Assembly: GCA_001910725.1 (NCBI GenBank) | Contig: MJGA01000012.1 | Location: 744,001-808,000 of the forward strand | Direction: 5' to 3' | Length of the DNA stretch: 64,000 nt | DNA from: Phanerodontia chrysosporium | Taxonomy: Eukaryota > Basidiomycota > Agaricomycetes > Polyporales > Phanerochaetaceae | Part shown: positions 1-9,769 of the stretch, in pieces | Layout: each line of letters opens with the position of its first letter | Numbering within the stretch: position 1 is the stretch's first letter | Translations under genes and position numbers: made by a program | The notes under the pieces: generated by a model | What the model saw: the letters and a program-made list of their open reading frames with translations, nothing else | Databases searched by the model: none | Told to the model about the DNA's origin: nothing

Positions 1-533
1 ATCTTAGGCACCTCAGGCACTCGTCTGGGTATCATCCATCAGAACAGAACTCTCAGATAGCTAGCGACTCACCTCGCAATAGCTTAGAGGCGGAAGCAGA
101 CTGTCCTGTGAGCACTACATGCGTGGGAGACGTGGAGCGCCATCGGTTGGAATGCTGAGGTGTCCGTTCACGGGGATGCTGCAAGAGCACGCCAGAGATA
201 ACCACACTTGTATGCACGTTTATCAGCAAGTGCTGCTCAGGGATGATTTGTGTCCACGCTCAAACACTCCGCAGTGCGTCTCGTGAACGGTTTTGTACCA
301 CATAACACCATCGAAGCAGCAGATGAGGTGACGTGCAGGGTGGTTTGCGCCTGCATCCTAAAAATTAGTCATAATTCGAATTATAATTCTGTGGGATCGT
401 TGAAAAGCTCACCAGGAAAGCGAACGATGCTCTCGTTCCTCGTTCATCTCAGGCTCGTGAACGTCGTGAAAGGGAACACATACCCGCTTGCCTAATTCAG
501 ACACTCACACCTCCACGTGGTTTGCCATCAATA
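1..533. other. gene-free left edge
   Basis: I see no convincing exon here on either strand. Open frames are short, use non-ATG starts and have no recognisable motif. The right end is the immediate upstream region of the broken dioxygenase copy. Confidence 0.5.
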
Positions 534-2159
534 TGCCAGTCGCCATTCCCGAACTTGGTTCATACGACTTTCGTACCCGAGACTAAGGTCGTTCGACGCT
601 CGCTCGAGTTTCACCACTGCTCCTCACGGATATGTAGGAAAATCTCGACTGGGCGGACCTCATTACTTTAGACTTCAACCTACTCGCCACGCAGGAGGGC
701 AAGCAACAACTCGCGAAGACACTCGTCAAGGGCGTGCGCGAGGACGGGTTCTTCTACGTGAAGAACTTCAACATCTCCCAGGAGCGTGTAAACCGTCAGT
801 TTGCCATTGGCAAGCGTCTGTATGATCTTCCTGTTGAGGAGAAGTTGAAGTACGTTCCGGAGGGCCTCGGTGCGTACCATGCCATTGTGAGCCATGACTC
901 GGGCGAGGCTGAATCTACGCACAGACAACGGTCAATTCAACGGTTATGTGCCTGCTGGTCGCAGAGTGTGAGTGAAATCACGCTTCAAGATCTGAGCGTG
1001 CATCTGACTTCTCTCAGCCTGGACCCTGTTTCGGGGCTGAGGGACCGCGTGGAGATCTACAACATTCCGAGTATGTCGTTGTCCGAGAAGTCGTCTGCGC
1101 GGAATATACAAAGAAATTCAGAGTTTAATGGTGATTTCAAGCATGAGCACCCCGCCATCGTCCAGGAAAATATCGCCGAGATCGAGGAATTTGCCCGGGT
1201 ATATGCGCTACCTTCCGTGTTCTGACCACGTCTCATCTTGTGATAGTCTCTGCACACTGAGGTCTCGACCCCTTGCACGTCCTCCTTGCGATCGCGCTCG
1301 AGCTTCCCGAGGACTACTTCACGAACCTTCACAAGTACGACGTCAAGAGCGAGGTATGCACGGATGACAGACTTCTTGCGCTTGATCATCCTCTGATGAA
1401 CCTTCAGGATCATCTCCGGTACATGAAATACAGCAAGTACACGCCAGAGGAGAACGCAAAATTGGCAAACTCTGGGTGCAAGGTCACACCGGTGCGTACA
1501 GTAACATACACCCTTTCTCCGCGTATCGGACTGACAGCTCGCAGACCTCGGCTCGTGGACCCTTCTCTTCAGGCAGCCTGTTGCAGCGCTGCAGATCCAG
1601 AACCACAAGACGGGCGAGTGGAAGTACGTCAAGCCACAGGACGCGACGCTCACTGTGAACGCATGTGACGCGCTCAGCTTCCTGACCGGAGGCTACGTGC
1701 GCAGCACCATCCATCGGTATACTCCTCCTTGATCCTCGCTTCCCGGAACTAATCCTTCGTTGCCAGCGTCACTTCGCCCCCAAAGGACCAGGAGCATGTC
1801 GATAGGCTCGGTCTGCTGTACTTCTCGCGGTACGACTCAACTTACGCGTGCCGACCCGCTTTGCTCACTCTGTGCACAGGCCTAACAACCATGTCAAGCT
1901 CGCCACCATTCAGGAATCGCCCGTGCTGCAGCGCGAGGGCTTCACGGCTAACTCTTTCGAGCAAGGCGGAAATCCTGTCCCGACGATGGAGGGTAAGTGT
2001 CCTCTTCACACGTCTGTTGATGAGCTTCTGACAGTGCACCACGTAGAGTGGACCTTTGCGAAGCAGAAATGGCAGCGCACGAAGGGCGTCGTGCGCGGCG
2101 ACCCCAAGTACGAGAACGCGCAGATCCTGCCTGGTCACAACGAGAAGCTCTACGCGTGA
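534..2159 (+). pseudogene. broken tandem copy of 2OG-Fe(II) dioxygenase
   Basis: This is the upstream duplicate of the intact dioxygenase at 2568-4086 and can be aligned to it exon by exon from the first MPV...IPELGSYDF codons to the final YA-stop. An extra T in the first exon (about 573-577) shifts the frame and creates a stop just before the first splice site. A second shift, apparently one base lost, lies around 1455-1470 just before the iron-binding GHTD segment. The remaining exons, the splice sites and the distal histidine region (STIHR) are well preserved, so inactivation looks recent. A splice variant that rescues both shifts is unlikely but not excluded. The encoded enzyme would belong to the isopenicillin-N-synthase-like 2-oxoglutarate oxygenases. 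Confidence 0.8.
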
Positions 2160-2470
2160 GGATAGTCGGCAGCAGCACTACAAGCGTAATGTACTATAGC
2201 ATTTACACGGGAGTCTGAACCGGAATTCATGCTGAACAGTTGGGCGTGCGAGTGCGCAACCTGTAGCGTGGGCCGCGAAACCTTCGCGACCCTGTCCATC
2301 GTTCGCATCACTTCGCGCAGCGAGAAGCGCGACTCTGTTGTCTCGCGCGCCTCGTGTTATCGGCCAGCCTGCGCCCGCTGGGTCAGGAGGCGCAATAGCA
2401 CCATTGCGCGACGCGATGAGGTGACGCGTGCCGGCCGCTTTGTAAGAGCATCTCTCCCGGCGCGAAGCGG

Positions 2471-2477
2471 TATAAGA
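2471..2477 (+). promoter_or_regulatory. TATA-like box of dioxygenase gene
   Basis: TATAAGA lies about 95 nt upstream of the dioxygenase start codon at 2568, a distance also seen for other TATA-like boxes in this window. The call rests on position and sequence only. Confidence 0.4.
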
Positions 2478-2567
2478 GGCGTGCGAGACCTGGCCTTCGG
2501 GCTCCTCGCAGCACTCGATACGCGACGCGCTGTGACCCCCAAACGCCTCTCCCTTCAACCTTTAAAC

Positions 2568-4086
2568 ATGCCCGTTCCCGTCCCCGAGCTCGGCTCCTAC
2601 GATTTCGTGCCAGAGACCAAGGTATGTGCGGTCTTCCGTTGCTTGCACGCGGTACTGACGGCCACGCAGGAGAACCTAGACTGGGCAGACCTCGTCACGG
2701 TGGATTTGAGCCTGTATGGGACGCCTGAAGGCCGCAAGCAGCTCGCGCAGACCCTCATCAAGGGCGTGCGCGAGGACGGCTTCTTCTATGTCAAGAACTT
2801 CAACATCTCGCAAGAGCGCGTGAACCGCCAGTTTGCGCTAGGCAAGACGTTCTACGAGACGCCGCTGGAGGAAAAGCTCAAGTATGTGCCCGACGGTCTT
2901 GGTGAGTATTTCGCCAACGTGCACTTGTGCTGTGCCTGACTCGAATGGGTTGCAGACAATGGCCAGTTCAACGGTTATGTTCCTGCGGGCAGACGCATGT
3001 GAGTCACCCTCATAAAGCATCTCCTAGAAATACTGACCTAGTGTCTAGCCTCGACGCCGCGTCCGGTCTCCGCGACCGGGTAGAGGTCTACAACATTCCC
3101 AGTACGAGTAGCAGTGCGCGTAACAGGCCCGTCTAACCCGCTTGACAGAGTTCAATGGTGATTTCCAGCACGAGCACCCCGAGGTCATTCAGAAGAATCT
3201 GCCAGAGATCGAGGAGTTTGCAAGGGTCCGTCTGCAGCAGTGGTCTCCATGCCGCCTCTAATCGACCAGCCCACAGTCGCTGCACAGCGAGGTCCTCGAC
3301 CCGCTGCACACGCTGCTCGCGATCGCGCTCGAGCTGCCAGAGGACTACTTCCGGAACCTGCACACGTACGAGCGCAAGAGCGAGGACCACCTGCGGTACA
3401 TGAAATACGGCAAGTTCACGCCCGAGGAGAACGCGCGGCTCGGGCTCTGGGGCCGCGGACACACCGACCTCGGCTCGTTCACGCTCCTCTTCCGCCAGCC
3501 CGTCGCCGCGCTCCAGATCCGCAGCCATGCAACCGGCGAGTGGAAGTGGGTCAAGCCCCAGGACGGCACGCTCACCGTCAACACCTGCGACGCGCTCAAC
3601 CTGCTCACGGGCGGGTACGTGCGCAGCACGGTACACCGGTGCGTTCGAGTTAGGCTTGTGTTGTGGGGAGACTGTGGCTGATATGTTTACTACAGCGTCG
3701 CGGCGCCCCCGAAGGATCAACAGCATGTTGACCGCCTCGGACTGCTGTATTTCTCGCGGTGCGCAGGGCATAGTCGGGAGAGAGTTTGCACTGACTATGT
3801 CTGCAGGCCGCACAACGACGTGAAATTGGCGACAGTCCAGGACTCGCCCGTTCTTCAGCGCGCAGGCGTCACGCAGAATAGCTTCGAGGAGAGCGGGAAC
3901 CCTGTCCCGACCATGGAAGGTAAGCGTCGCCCCAAGCTTTTCGCGGATATTCGAGCTGATGCGCCTTTGTCAGAGTGGACATTTGCTAAGCAAAAGTGGC
4001 AACGTACCAAGAACGTCGTCCGTGGCGATCCCAAGTTCGAGACGGCGCAGATTCTGCCAGGCTGGAACGAGAAGGTGTATGCTTAG
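2568..4086 (+). CDS. 2-oxoglutarate/Fe(II)-dependent dioxygenase (IPNS-like)
   Basis: Nine exons (2568-2621, 2670-2901, 2956-2998, 3049-3101, 3149-3225, 3277-3638, 3696-3758, 3807-3919, 3974-4086) join with GT-AG introns into 1110 nt, 369 aa. The N-terminal half carries the DIOX_N-type region (GVREDGFFYVKNF). The C-terminal double-stranded beta-helix holds the iron ligands His and Asp in GHTD near residue 215 and a distal His in STVHR near residue 273; the Arg of FSRPHND is a candidate 2-oxoglutarate binder. This is the isopenicillin-N-synthase-like superfamily, which oxidises small molecules in the cytosol; the substrate cannot be read from sequence. A broken tandem copy lies directly upstream. 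No biosynthetic backbone enzyme is nearby, so a metabolite cluster is not supported. Confidence 0.9.
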
Positions 4087-4210
4087 GGAAGAGCTGCTCA
4101 TGTCGCTCATGTCGCTCACATCGCTCATATACGCGTTTGGATCACCAGAATATCTGCAGCCTATGTGTTTCAATTTTCCTAGTAGATGCATGCCGACAAA
4201 ACAATGATAT

Positions 4211-4790
4211 TTGAGGCATGTTAATTGTTGCAGTGCATCGCCAAGCAACCACGCAGCACAGTCTCCATGCCCTCCACCCGCCCTCTCCGGAACAGGGATA
4301 AAACTCGCGTACTTCTTCGCTATCTCCTGCTGCTCCGTGTGGTCCTCACTTGCGTCTGCGGGTGTGAGGTGGTACATATGTACCTCAACAAGCAGGTCTT
4401 CCATGACATCGCGCAGCGCTTTCTCAACCACACGGCATACCGCATTTCGTCGCCGAACGTTTGCAAACAAGACTGCAGTCACTTCTCGATGCCTTATGAT
4501 GCTCTCTGCGGTGACCTGGCCAAACTACGTCTCTATAGCGTCTGTGATTCGCTCGAAGAGATATTCGTCTCTCCAGCTTGGCCACCTCGGCCACCCAAAC
4601 GAGAGATTCGAGGTCGTCCTTCACACCGTGCTGAATCTGATCCATGATCCTATCGACATCCTCCGGTGTAGCATCGATTCCACTGCTCTGGCGTTCCCGC
4701 GCATGTGCGTGAGTAAAGATGTTTTGTTGTACAGGATATCAACCGGCGCCATGAACTGCATCGTACCCTGTATACACAGCCAGTGATGTT
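4211..4790 (-). pseudogene. FunK1-type kinase remnant A (C-terminal fragment)
   Basis: This minus-strand fragment resembles the end of kinase copies B and C next door. It begins with a GTMQFMA-like segment near 4780 and keeps VKDDLESLVWVAE near 4600, but these two blocks are in different frames and the sequence decays further downstream. No catalytic loop is left. It is the most eroded of three tandem FunK1-like relics, a family of fungal protein kinases expanded in mushroom-forming fungi. It borders the 3' end of the dioxygenase gene. Confidence 0.65.
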
Positions 4791-4927
4791 CCACCAGACA
4801 TCAAGGCGATCTGCCAACGAGTCTCTGCATATCAGTTCTCTGAATTGTCCAATCGTGTACCAGCGGAGGGTCGCGCCATATTGGGAGAACCACCGAATAA
4901 GAGAGCTTTCGTATACTAACAGCGACA

Positions 4928-6204
4928 CTAATCCAAGGAGTATGCCTTGAGACAATCATTCAACACCTCTTCCATCCCCTTGCACGTCATTGGTTTCCCG
5001 GCATCGGCGGGGATCTTGTCTTGCCGTCCACGGTTCTTGCCTATCGTCTGATACTGGGGATAGTCCGGAAGTAAGTGTGCGGGTACCATGTTCTGTAATT
5101 CCACCTCATCGAGAAGCGCTCTCATCATCCCGTATAGTGGTCGTTCGACCACTTCGTAGATCGTGTCTGGTGTAACGTTTTGACCAAATGCAGCGGAGTA
5201 GGTGTTGTGACGCTGCTCCACGATTCTCTTGGCGGTGACCTGGCCAAACTCCTGCTTCATACTGTCCAGGATACGTTCGAAGCGCACTTTGTCCCCGCAT
5301 TCTTTCGCCTTCTCGTAGGCGCGACGGTAGACGGCGTACTCGGCCACTCACACGAGGGACTCCAGGTCGTGTTTCACACCGCGTGGAATCAGATCCATGG
5401 TCTCGTCGAAGTCGACTGGTGCAGTACTGAACTCAACCCTGTGTCGACCCTGGGCATTTTTACGAGTAATGATATTCTTGAGGACATCGACCGCCATGAA
5501 CTGCATCGTACCCTACGCGCCACAACAGTCAGTGAGATACTTGGACATCGAGATAATGAGCTATGACGTGCCATCATCTCTGGGCCGCGCTCGATGATCC
5601 ATGTCGTAAGCGTATTTGTGGCTTTCTCTGGGACACGTCGCTCGTTCAGCATCTGCACGACGTCCGCGGGTGATGATCATCTACCACGGCCTTGATTGTT
5701 CGCAGCTCATCTACGCTTGCGAACTCAAAGTCGGCCAGGAACGCCTCATGTCCCTCTCTCGGATCGAGAGAGAGAAACACGTTCCCTGCGTTTATATCAC
5801 CGTGGAGGATATTTTTGCGTTCCAAAACCCCGATGCCTAGATGGCCTGGTTCACAGGAGGCCTGATTGCGACGGTAACATCTGAAGAGACCGCTCACCGG
5901 CAACAATCGCAAGCAACGCCTTGACAAAGTGCCTCGGGTCGGCGAACTCCCACAGAGGCTTCCCGACCGATCTGAGGAGAACGGGGCGCGACGAGATGTT
6001 CCCTAGAGAAAGTGTCCCTGCCGAGCAAGAACCACTGACACCAGCATGCAGGACGTTATCCTCGTCTCTGACGGTCTCTGAATCACAGCCCGTGAGGAAG
6101 TCCGCAATACCCTGTGTGCCGTAGACCCCCCTCTCTTTTACGAATCGGATAATGTTGGCTTCTGCGCGGCGCATTCCACGGCGCCGAACTTTGTTATTGA
6201 TCAT
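4928..6204 (-). pseudogene. FunK1-type kinase relic B
   Basis: The minus strand encodes the C-lobe of a FunK1-like fungal kinase: VGKPLWEFADPRHFVKALL, then after a short intron the catalytic-loop block HGDINAGNVFL, LADFEFASV (metal-binding region), GTMQFMA and KHDLESLV. Three lesions are visible: the canonical HRD reads HGD, one base is missing near 5670, and the conserved Trp codon after LESLV is TGA at 5348-5350 where copy C has TGG. The intron before GTMQFMA would also need a GC donor. The N-lobe with the ATP loop is absent. I judge it non-functional; RNA evidence of translation past 5348 would be needed to argue otherwise. Confidence 0.75.
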
Positions 6205-6468
6205 GATGTACTTGGCTTGATTGCGGCTGACGCACGCAGCTCCCTCAGTCCTGACGGAGTTGAACTAGAACTTGAGCTTGAAGCTTGAAGCTATGAAGTG
6301 GAAGGACCGGTTCACGAATTGGGCGCTACCACGTATTCAACCGGATGGCGATCTGCTGACGAGTCCCTGCATATCAGTTCTCTGGATATCGTCTAACTGT
6401 GTACCCGCGGAAGGTCGTGTATTGGGAGAAGCACCGAGTAAGAGAGCATCCGTATACTACCAGTCACA

Positions 6469-7760
6469 TTATTCCGAGCAGAATATATCGAGACAAACAT
6501 TCAGCACCTTTTCCATCCTCTCACACGTCATGGGTTTCTCTGCATCGGCCAGGATTTTGTCTTGCTGCCTGATGTTGTTGATCACTATCTGATACTGGAT
6601 ATCCTTTGCCGACAATCGTGCAGGATTCTGTGCTAGAACCTCATCTAGAAGCGCTCTCATGATCCCGTACAGCGCTTTGTCGACCACGTCGTACACTGGA
6701 TCTTGTTGTTGAACTTTCCCGAACGAGGCCGCAGTGCTTCCTCTCTGCCTCAGGATCTTCTCCGCAGTGACTTGACCGAACTCCATCTTCATAGCTTCCG
6801 TGACTTGCCTGAACAGCAATTCGTCGCTCCCTTTGGTCGCCTCGAACGCACGCCGATAAACTGCGTACTCGGCCACCCATACGAGAGATTCCAGGTCGTG
6901 CTTGACACTGCGCTGTATCTGGTCCGCCGATGCAGTAGCGATGCCTCGCCTCTGGCGCTCCTGTGCCTGTGCGTATGCGATGATGTTTTGCAGGACATCG
7001 ATCGCCATGAACTGCATCGTACCCTGCACACAACAGATAGTGAGATTGGTTCGGGTCATATGGAGCTATCACGCACCGTCATCTCTGGGCCGCGCTCGAC
7101 GATCCACGTCGTAAGCGTATTTGTGGCTTTCTTTGGGACATGTCGCTCGTTCGGCATCTGCACGACATTCACAGGGTGATTAGCATCTACCACGGCCTTG
7201 AAAGTTCGCAACTCATCTGCGCTTGCGAACTCAAAGTCGGCCAGGAACGCCTCATGTCCCTCCTCGGATCGAGAGAGAGAATGACGTTTCCTGCGTTAAT
7301 GTTACGGTGAAGGATGCCGTGGCGCTCCAGAGCCGCGATTCCTGGGAGGTCTAGTTAACCGATGGCCTTTTTACAACGTACGAACTAGAGAGACGGCTCA
7401 CCAGCGACGACTGCGAGTAGTGCCTTGACAAAGTGCCGTGGGTCGATGAACTCCCAGAGAGGCTTGCCGGCTGAGGTCAAGAGGATGCGATGTAGATGGA
7501 TGTCGCGCGCAGCAGGAGGACCTTCCGGACGAAGCGCATCGCCACCGAGGTTAGGATCGTCTTCACCGATGTTGCTATCGTCGTGGTGGCTAGCGAAGAC
7601 GGCAGTGATACTGCTCTCCGCGCCACACAGTCTCGTTGCCTCCAAGAAACGGTGAATCTCGACGTCTGTCTTGCGCATGATTCTCCGAGAAGAACGTCGC
7701 ATGATGTGCTTGACTTGGTGGGGATGCGGCGCGCTCGTGTGAAGACTCGTTCGTACAGGG
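6469..7760 (-). pseudogene. FunK1-type kinase relic C
   Basis: This is the best-preserved of the three kinase relics. From high to low coordinates it shows SAGKPLWEFIDPRHFVKALL (near 7420), HRNINAGNVIL (near 7290), a GTMQFMAIDVL block (near 7020) and KHDLESLVWVAEYAVYRR with a long open C-terminal exon to 6469. The catalytic Asp of HRD is Asn (HRN), and one base is missing near 7259 relative to copy B, which shifts the frame between the catalytic loop and the FEF block. The N-lobe is missing or unrecognisable. The family is the fungal-specific FunK1 kinase clan; this copy would be catalytically dead even if expressed. Confidence 0.75.
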
Positions 7761-8028
7761 TTACCTTATACGATCATTTGCCTAAGCAGTATTACATATG
7801 CAGGAGCCAGGATCTGTGTCCTCTCGAACTGTGGGCTAATGGGATGCCGAGGATATCTGCAGAAATGGAGTCATTATACAGGATGGAACGGATGGAAGGG
7901 ATATGGTGCGCGAAAGCGACGGATGTGCAGCCATCAAGTCCAAGATGACAGTAAGTCCGAGAGTCGAAATGTCCGAAACATTTGTCCAATAAAAGAACGT
8001 CTTATGCTTGAAGAATGGGCGGACTTCA

Positions 8029-8824
8029 TCATGCGCAATTGAAGTAGTTGCCAGGAATGACGTTCGGGCAGCCCTGCGTGTCTGTGACGCCTCGTCAGCC
8101 CATATAGACGTTGCAATTCGGGTACAAGCACACCTTTATTCGTCGGACAGTCGGCAGGGTCGTCACAGCATTTGATGCATGCACGAGGACCAGCAGGTTC
8201 AACGAGTTCGACGTAGTGCTTGTACCCCAAGCACTGGCTGCCCTGCGGGTTGCCCCGTCCGCCGGCTCCACCGCTGGAGTCGTACTGGCCGCCGGCGTCG
8301 TTGGGGTTCAGACGGCTCAGATGGCTTGGCCTGATGCAGCCAGTCACTAGTTCTTGGTTAGCGTGTGACGCAGCATGAGCTAATTGAGAACATACGCTGC
8401 GCGTAACGACCCCCGTTCTTCCCCTTGCCGCTCTTGAACGCGACGTTGCTCCAGAAGTCGGACGGCAACTGCCCCTGCTGGTTCGAGTAACGACCTGCAG
8501 GCGAGCAGTATGTCTTCATGCCTCTGTGGGATTGTCAGGAAGCCGCTGAAGGACGTTCGATGTGGCGCTTACCCGGGATGCTCAGAGTCGCCGATATTTG
8601 TGTGCGGGTCGCGAGGCATGATCATACTGAAGGAAATTCCCATTATGATGCTGCAACATGAGTATGGGACGCTTTACTCACCAGAATTTGTTAGCATCCG
8701 TGACGTAGACGATGTTATCGACGGCAGCATCCCTCGCTTGAATCGCGTTCTCGGGATATGACGGCGTCGCACTCGTAGCCAGAACGGTCGCGAGCAAGAA
8801 AGCCGCAAGGATATTCCAGTACAT
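8029..8824 (-). CDS. small secreted cysteine-rich protein of unknown function
   Basis: Five exons (8682-8824, 8573-8626, 8396-8523, 8134-8346, 8029-8081) give 591 nt, 196 aa, all in frame. Residues 1-20 form a classic signal peptide (MYWNILAAFLLATVLATSA) followed by IVYVTDANKFC. The mature part is rich in Cys, Gly and Asn, with GGRGNPQGSQCLGYKHYVEL and CCDDPADCP segments and the C-terminal NVIPGNYFNCA. From memory it resembles a conserved secreted family of basidiomycetes with no assigned function; no enzyme motif is visible. At least eight cysteines suggest a disulfide-stabilised extracellular protein. A TATA-like box lies about 80 nt upstream of the start. Confidence 0.9.
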
Positions 8825-8901
8825 GATGAGATACAGTGGGCGAGACTGAGGATGCGGGTTGGGGAGAGTACCACGGGGATATTTCCACCTGGCCCGGGAC
8901 G

Positions 8902-8908
8902 TTATAAA
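8902..8908 (-). promoter_or_regulatory. TATA box of secreted-protein gene
   Basis: Read on the minus strand this is TTTATAA, about 80 nt upstream of the start codon at 8824. It is the only good TATA-like element in that stretch. Confidence 0.5.
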
Positions 8909-9124
8909 GCGGCTGACGGCCTACAGAGCCCGTTTGACAGCGCGTCAGAGATCGGACCTGATGCGTTCGAGGCTGGGCTTGCGGTATGGCTCGCTGAAAT
9001 CCATACGGAGGTCCAGCGGCCGAGTCTGGTCTCGTGCGACCTGTTCCGGAGGAACCAAGTAGGCAGTGGGCTAGCTTCGGGCCAGTCGTGGGCATCCTGT
9101 CGATTCCGAGGGTTGTCGAAGCCA

Positions 9125-9769
9125 CGTTAGATGAGACAAAGAATTGGCTGATAGGAGAGGAGACGCGAGAACGACGAGGTAAAAGGACGAAATGTAGCAG
9201 GAAAGCGTTTCGCTGGTGCCGGTATGATATCGGACAATTCGGACCGAATGCCTTACTCCTGAAATGGTATATCAGCGATAAGAGTAAGCCTTTGCAGATA
9301 TTCTTTCCGACAATAGAGCATATCAGCTAGAGTATTTATTACTGATCCATAATAGAGCATATCAGCTAGAGTATTTATTACCGGATCCATAATACAAGCT
9401 GCACTTCGCATGATGAAAAATAGCGGTTCAAGCGGTGTCACTGGTGTGTTGGAGCTCCATGATGTAAAACTCGCTGGCCATGATGAAGAAACTCGTGATA
9501 ATTATTCAGCTGATATGCTCTAATTGCCTGAGCAGCTGTAGATCCAACACGAGCTGCCCTATACACGTCTATGTAGTGTCTTGTGAGTGAGCCATCTAAA
9601 AGGATCCTGCGAATAGGATGCTGTAACTAACAGTGCTATCTTGATATCAGTGCCCTTTTGACACTTCTTCGTGTGCTAGTGCCTTGGGAAGCTTGACTGC
9701 AAATTAGGTGCAGAATGATGATCTGCCGTACCTGGTCTTCTCTCGTCCTTACACTCAGCCTACCTCGCA
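9125..9769. other. spacer between secreted protein and RdRP
   Basis: There is no gene here. It is relatively AT-rich and holds the direct and inverted repeats at 9315-9521. The right end is the RdRP promoter region. Confidence 0.5.
9315..9521. repeat. 39-bp tandem repeat plus inverted 14-mer
   Basis: A unit of about 39 bp occurs twice in tandem (9315-9353 and 9354-9393) with only a few differences. The 14-mer AGAGCATATCAGCT that opens each unit returns in inverted orientation at 9508-9521. The arrangement could be a small decayed mobile element or a replication-slippage repeat; no transposase and no clear target duplication are seen. Confidence 0.7.

Noticed and set aside
2568..9125. Secondary-metabolite cluster around the dioxygenase
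   Set aside because: No polyketide, peptide or terpene synthase and no transporter lies nearby; neighbours are kinase relics and a secreted protein.
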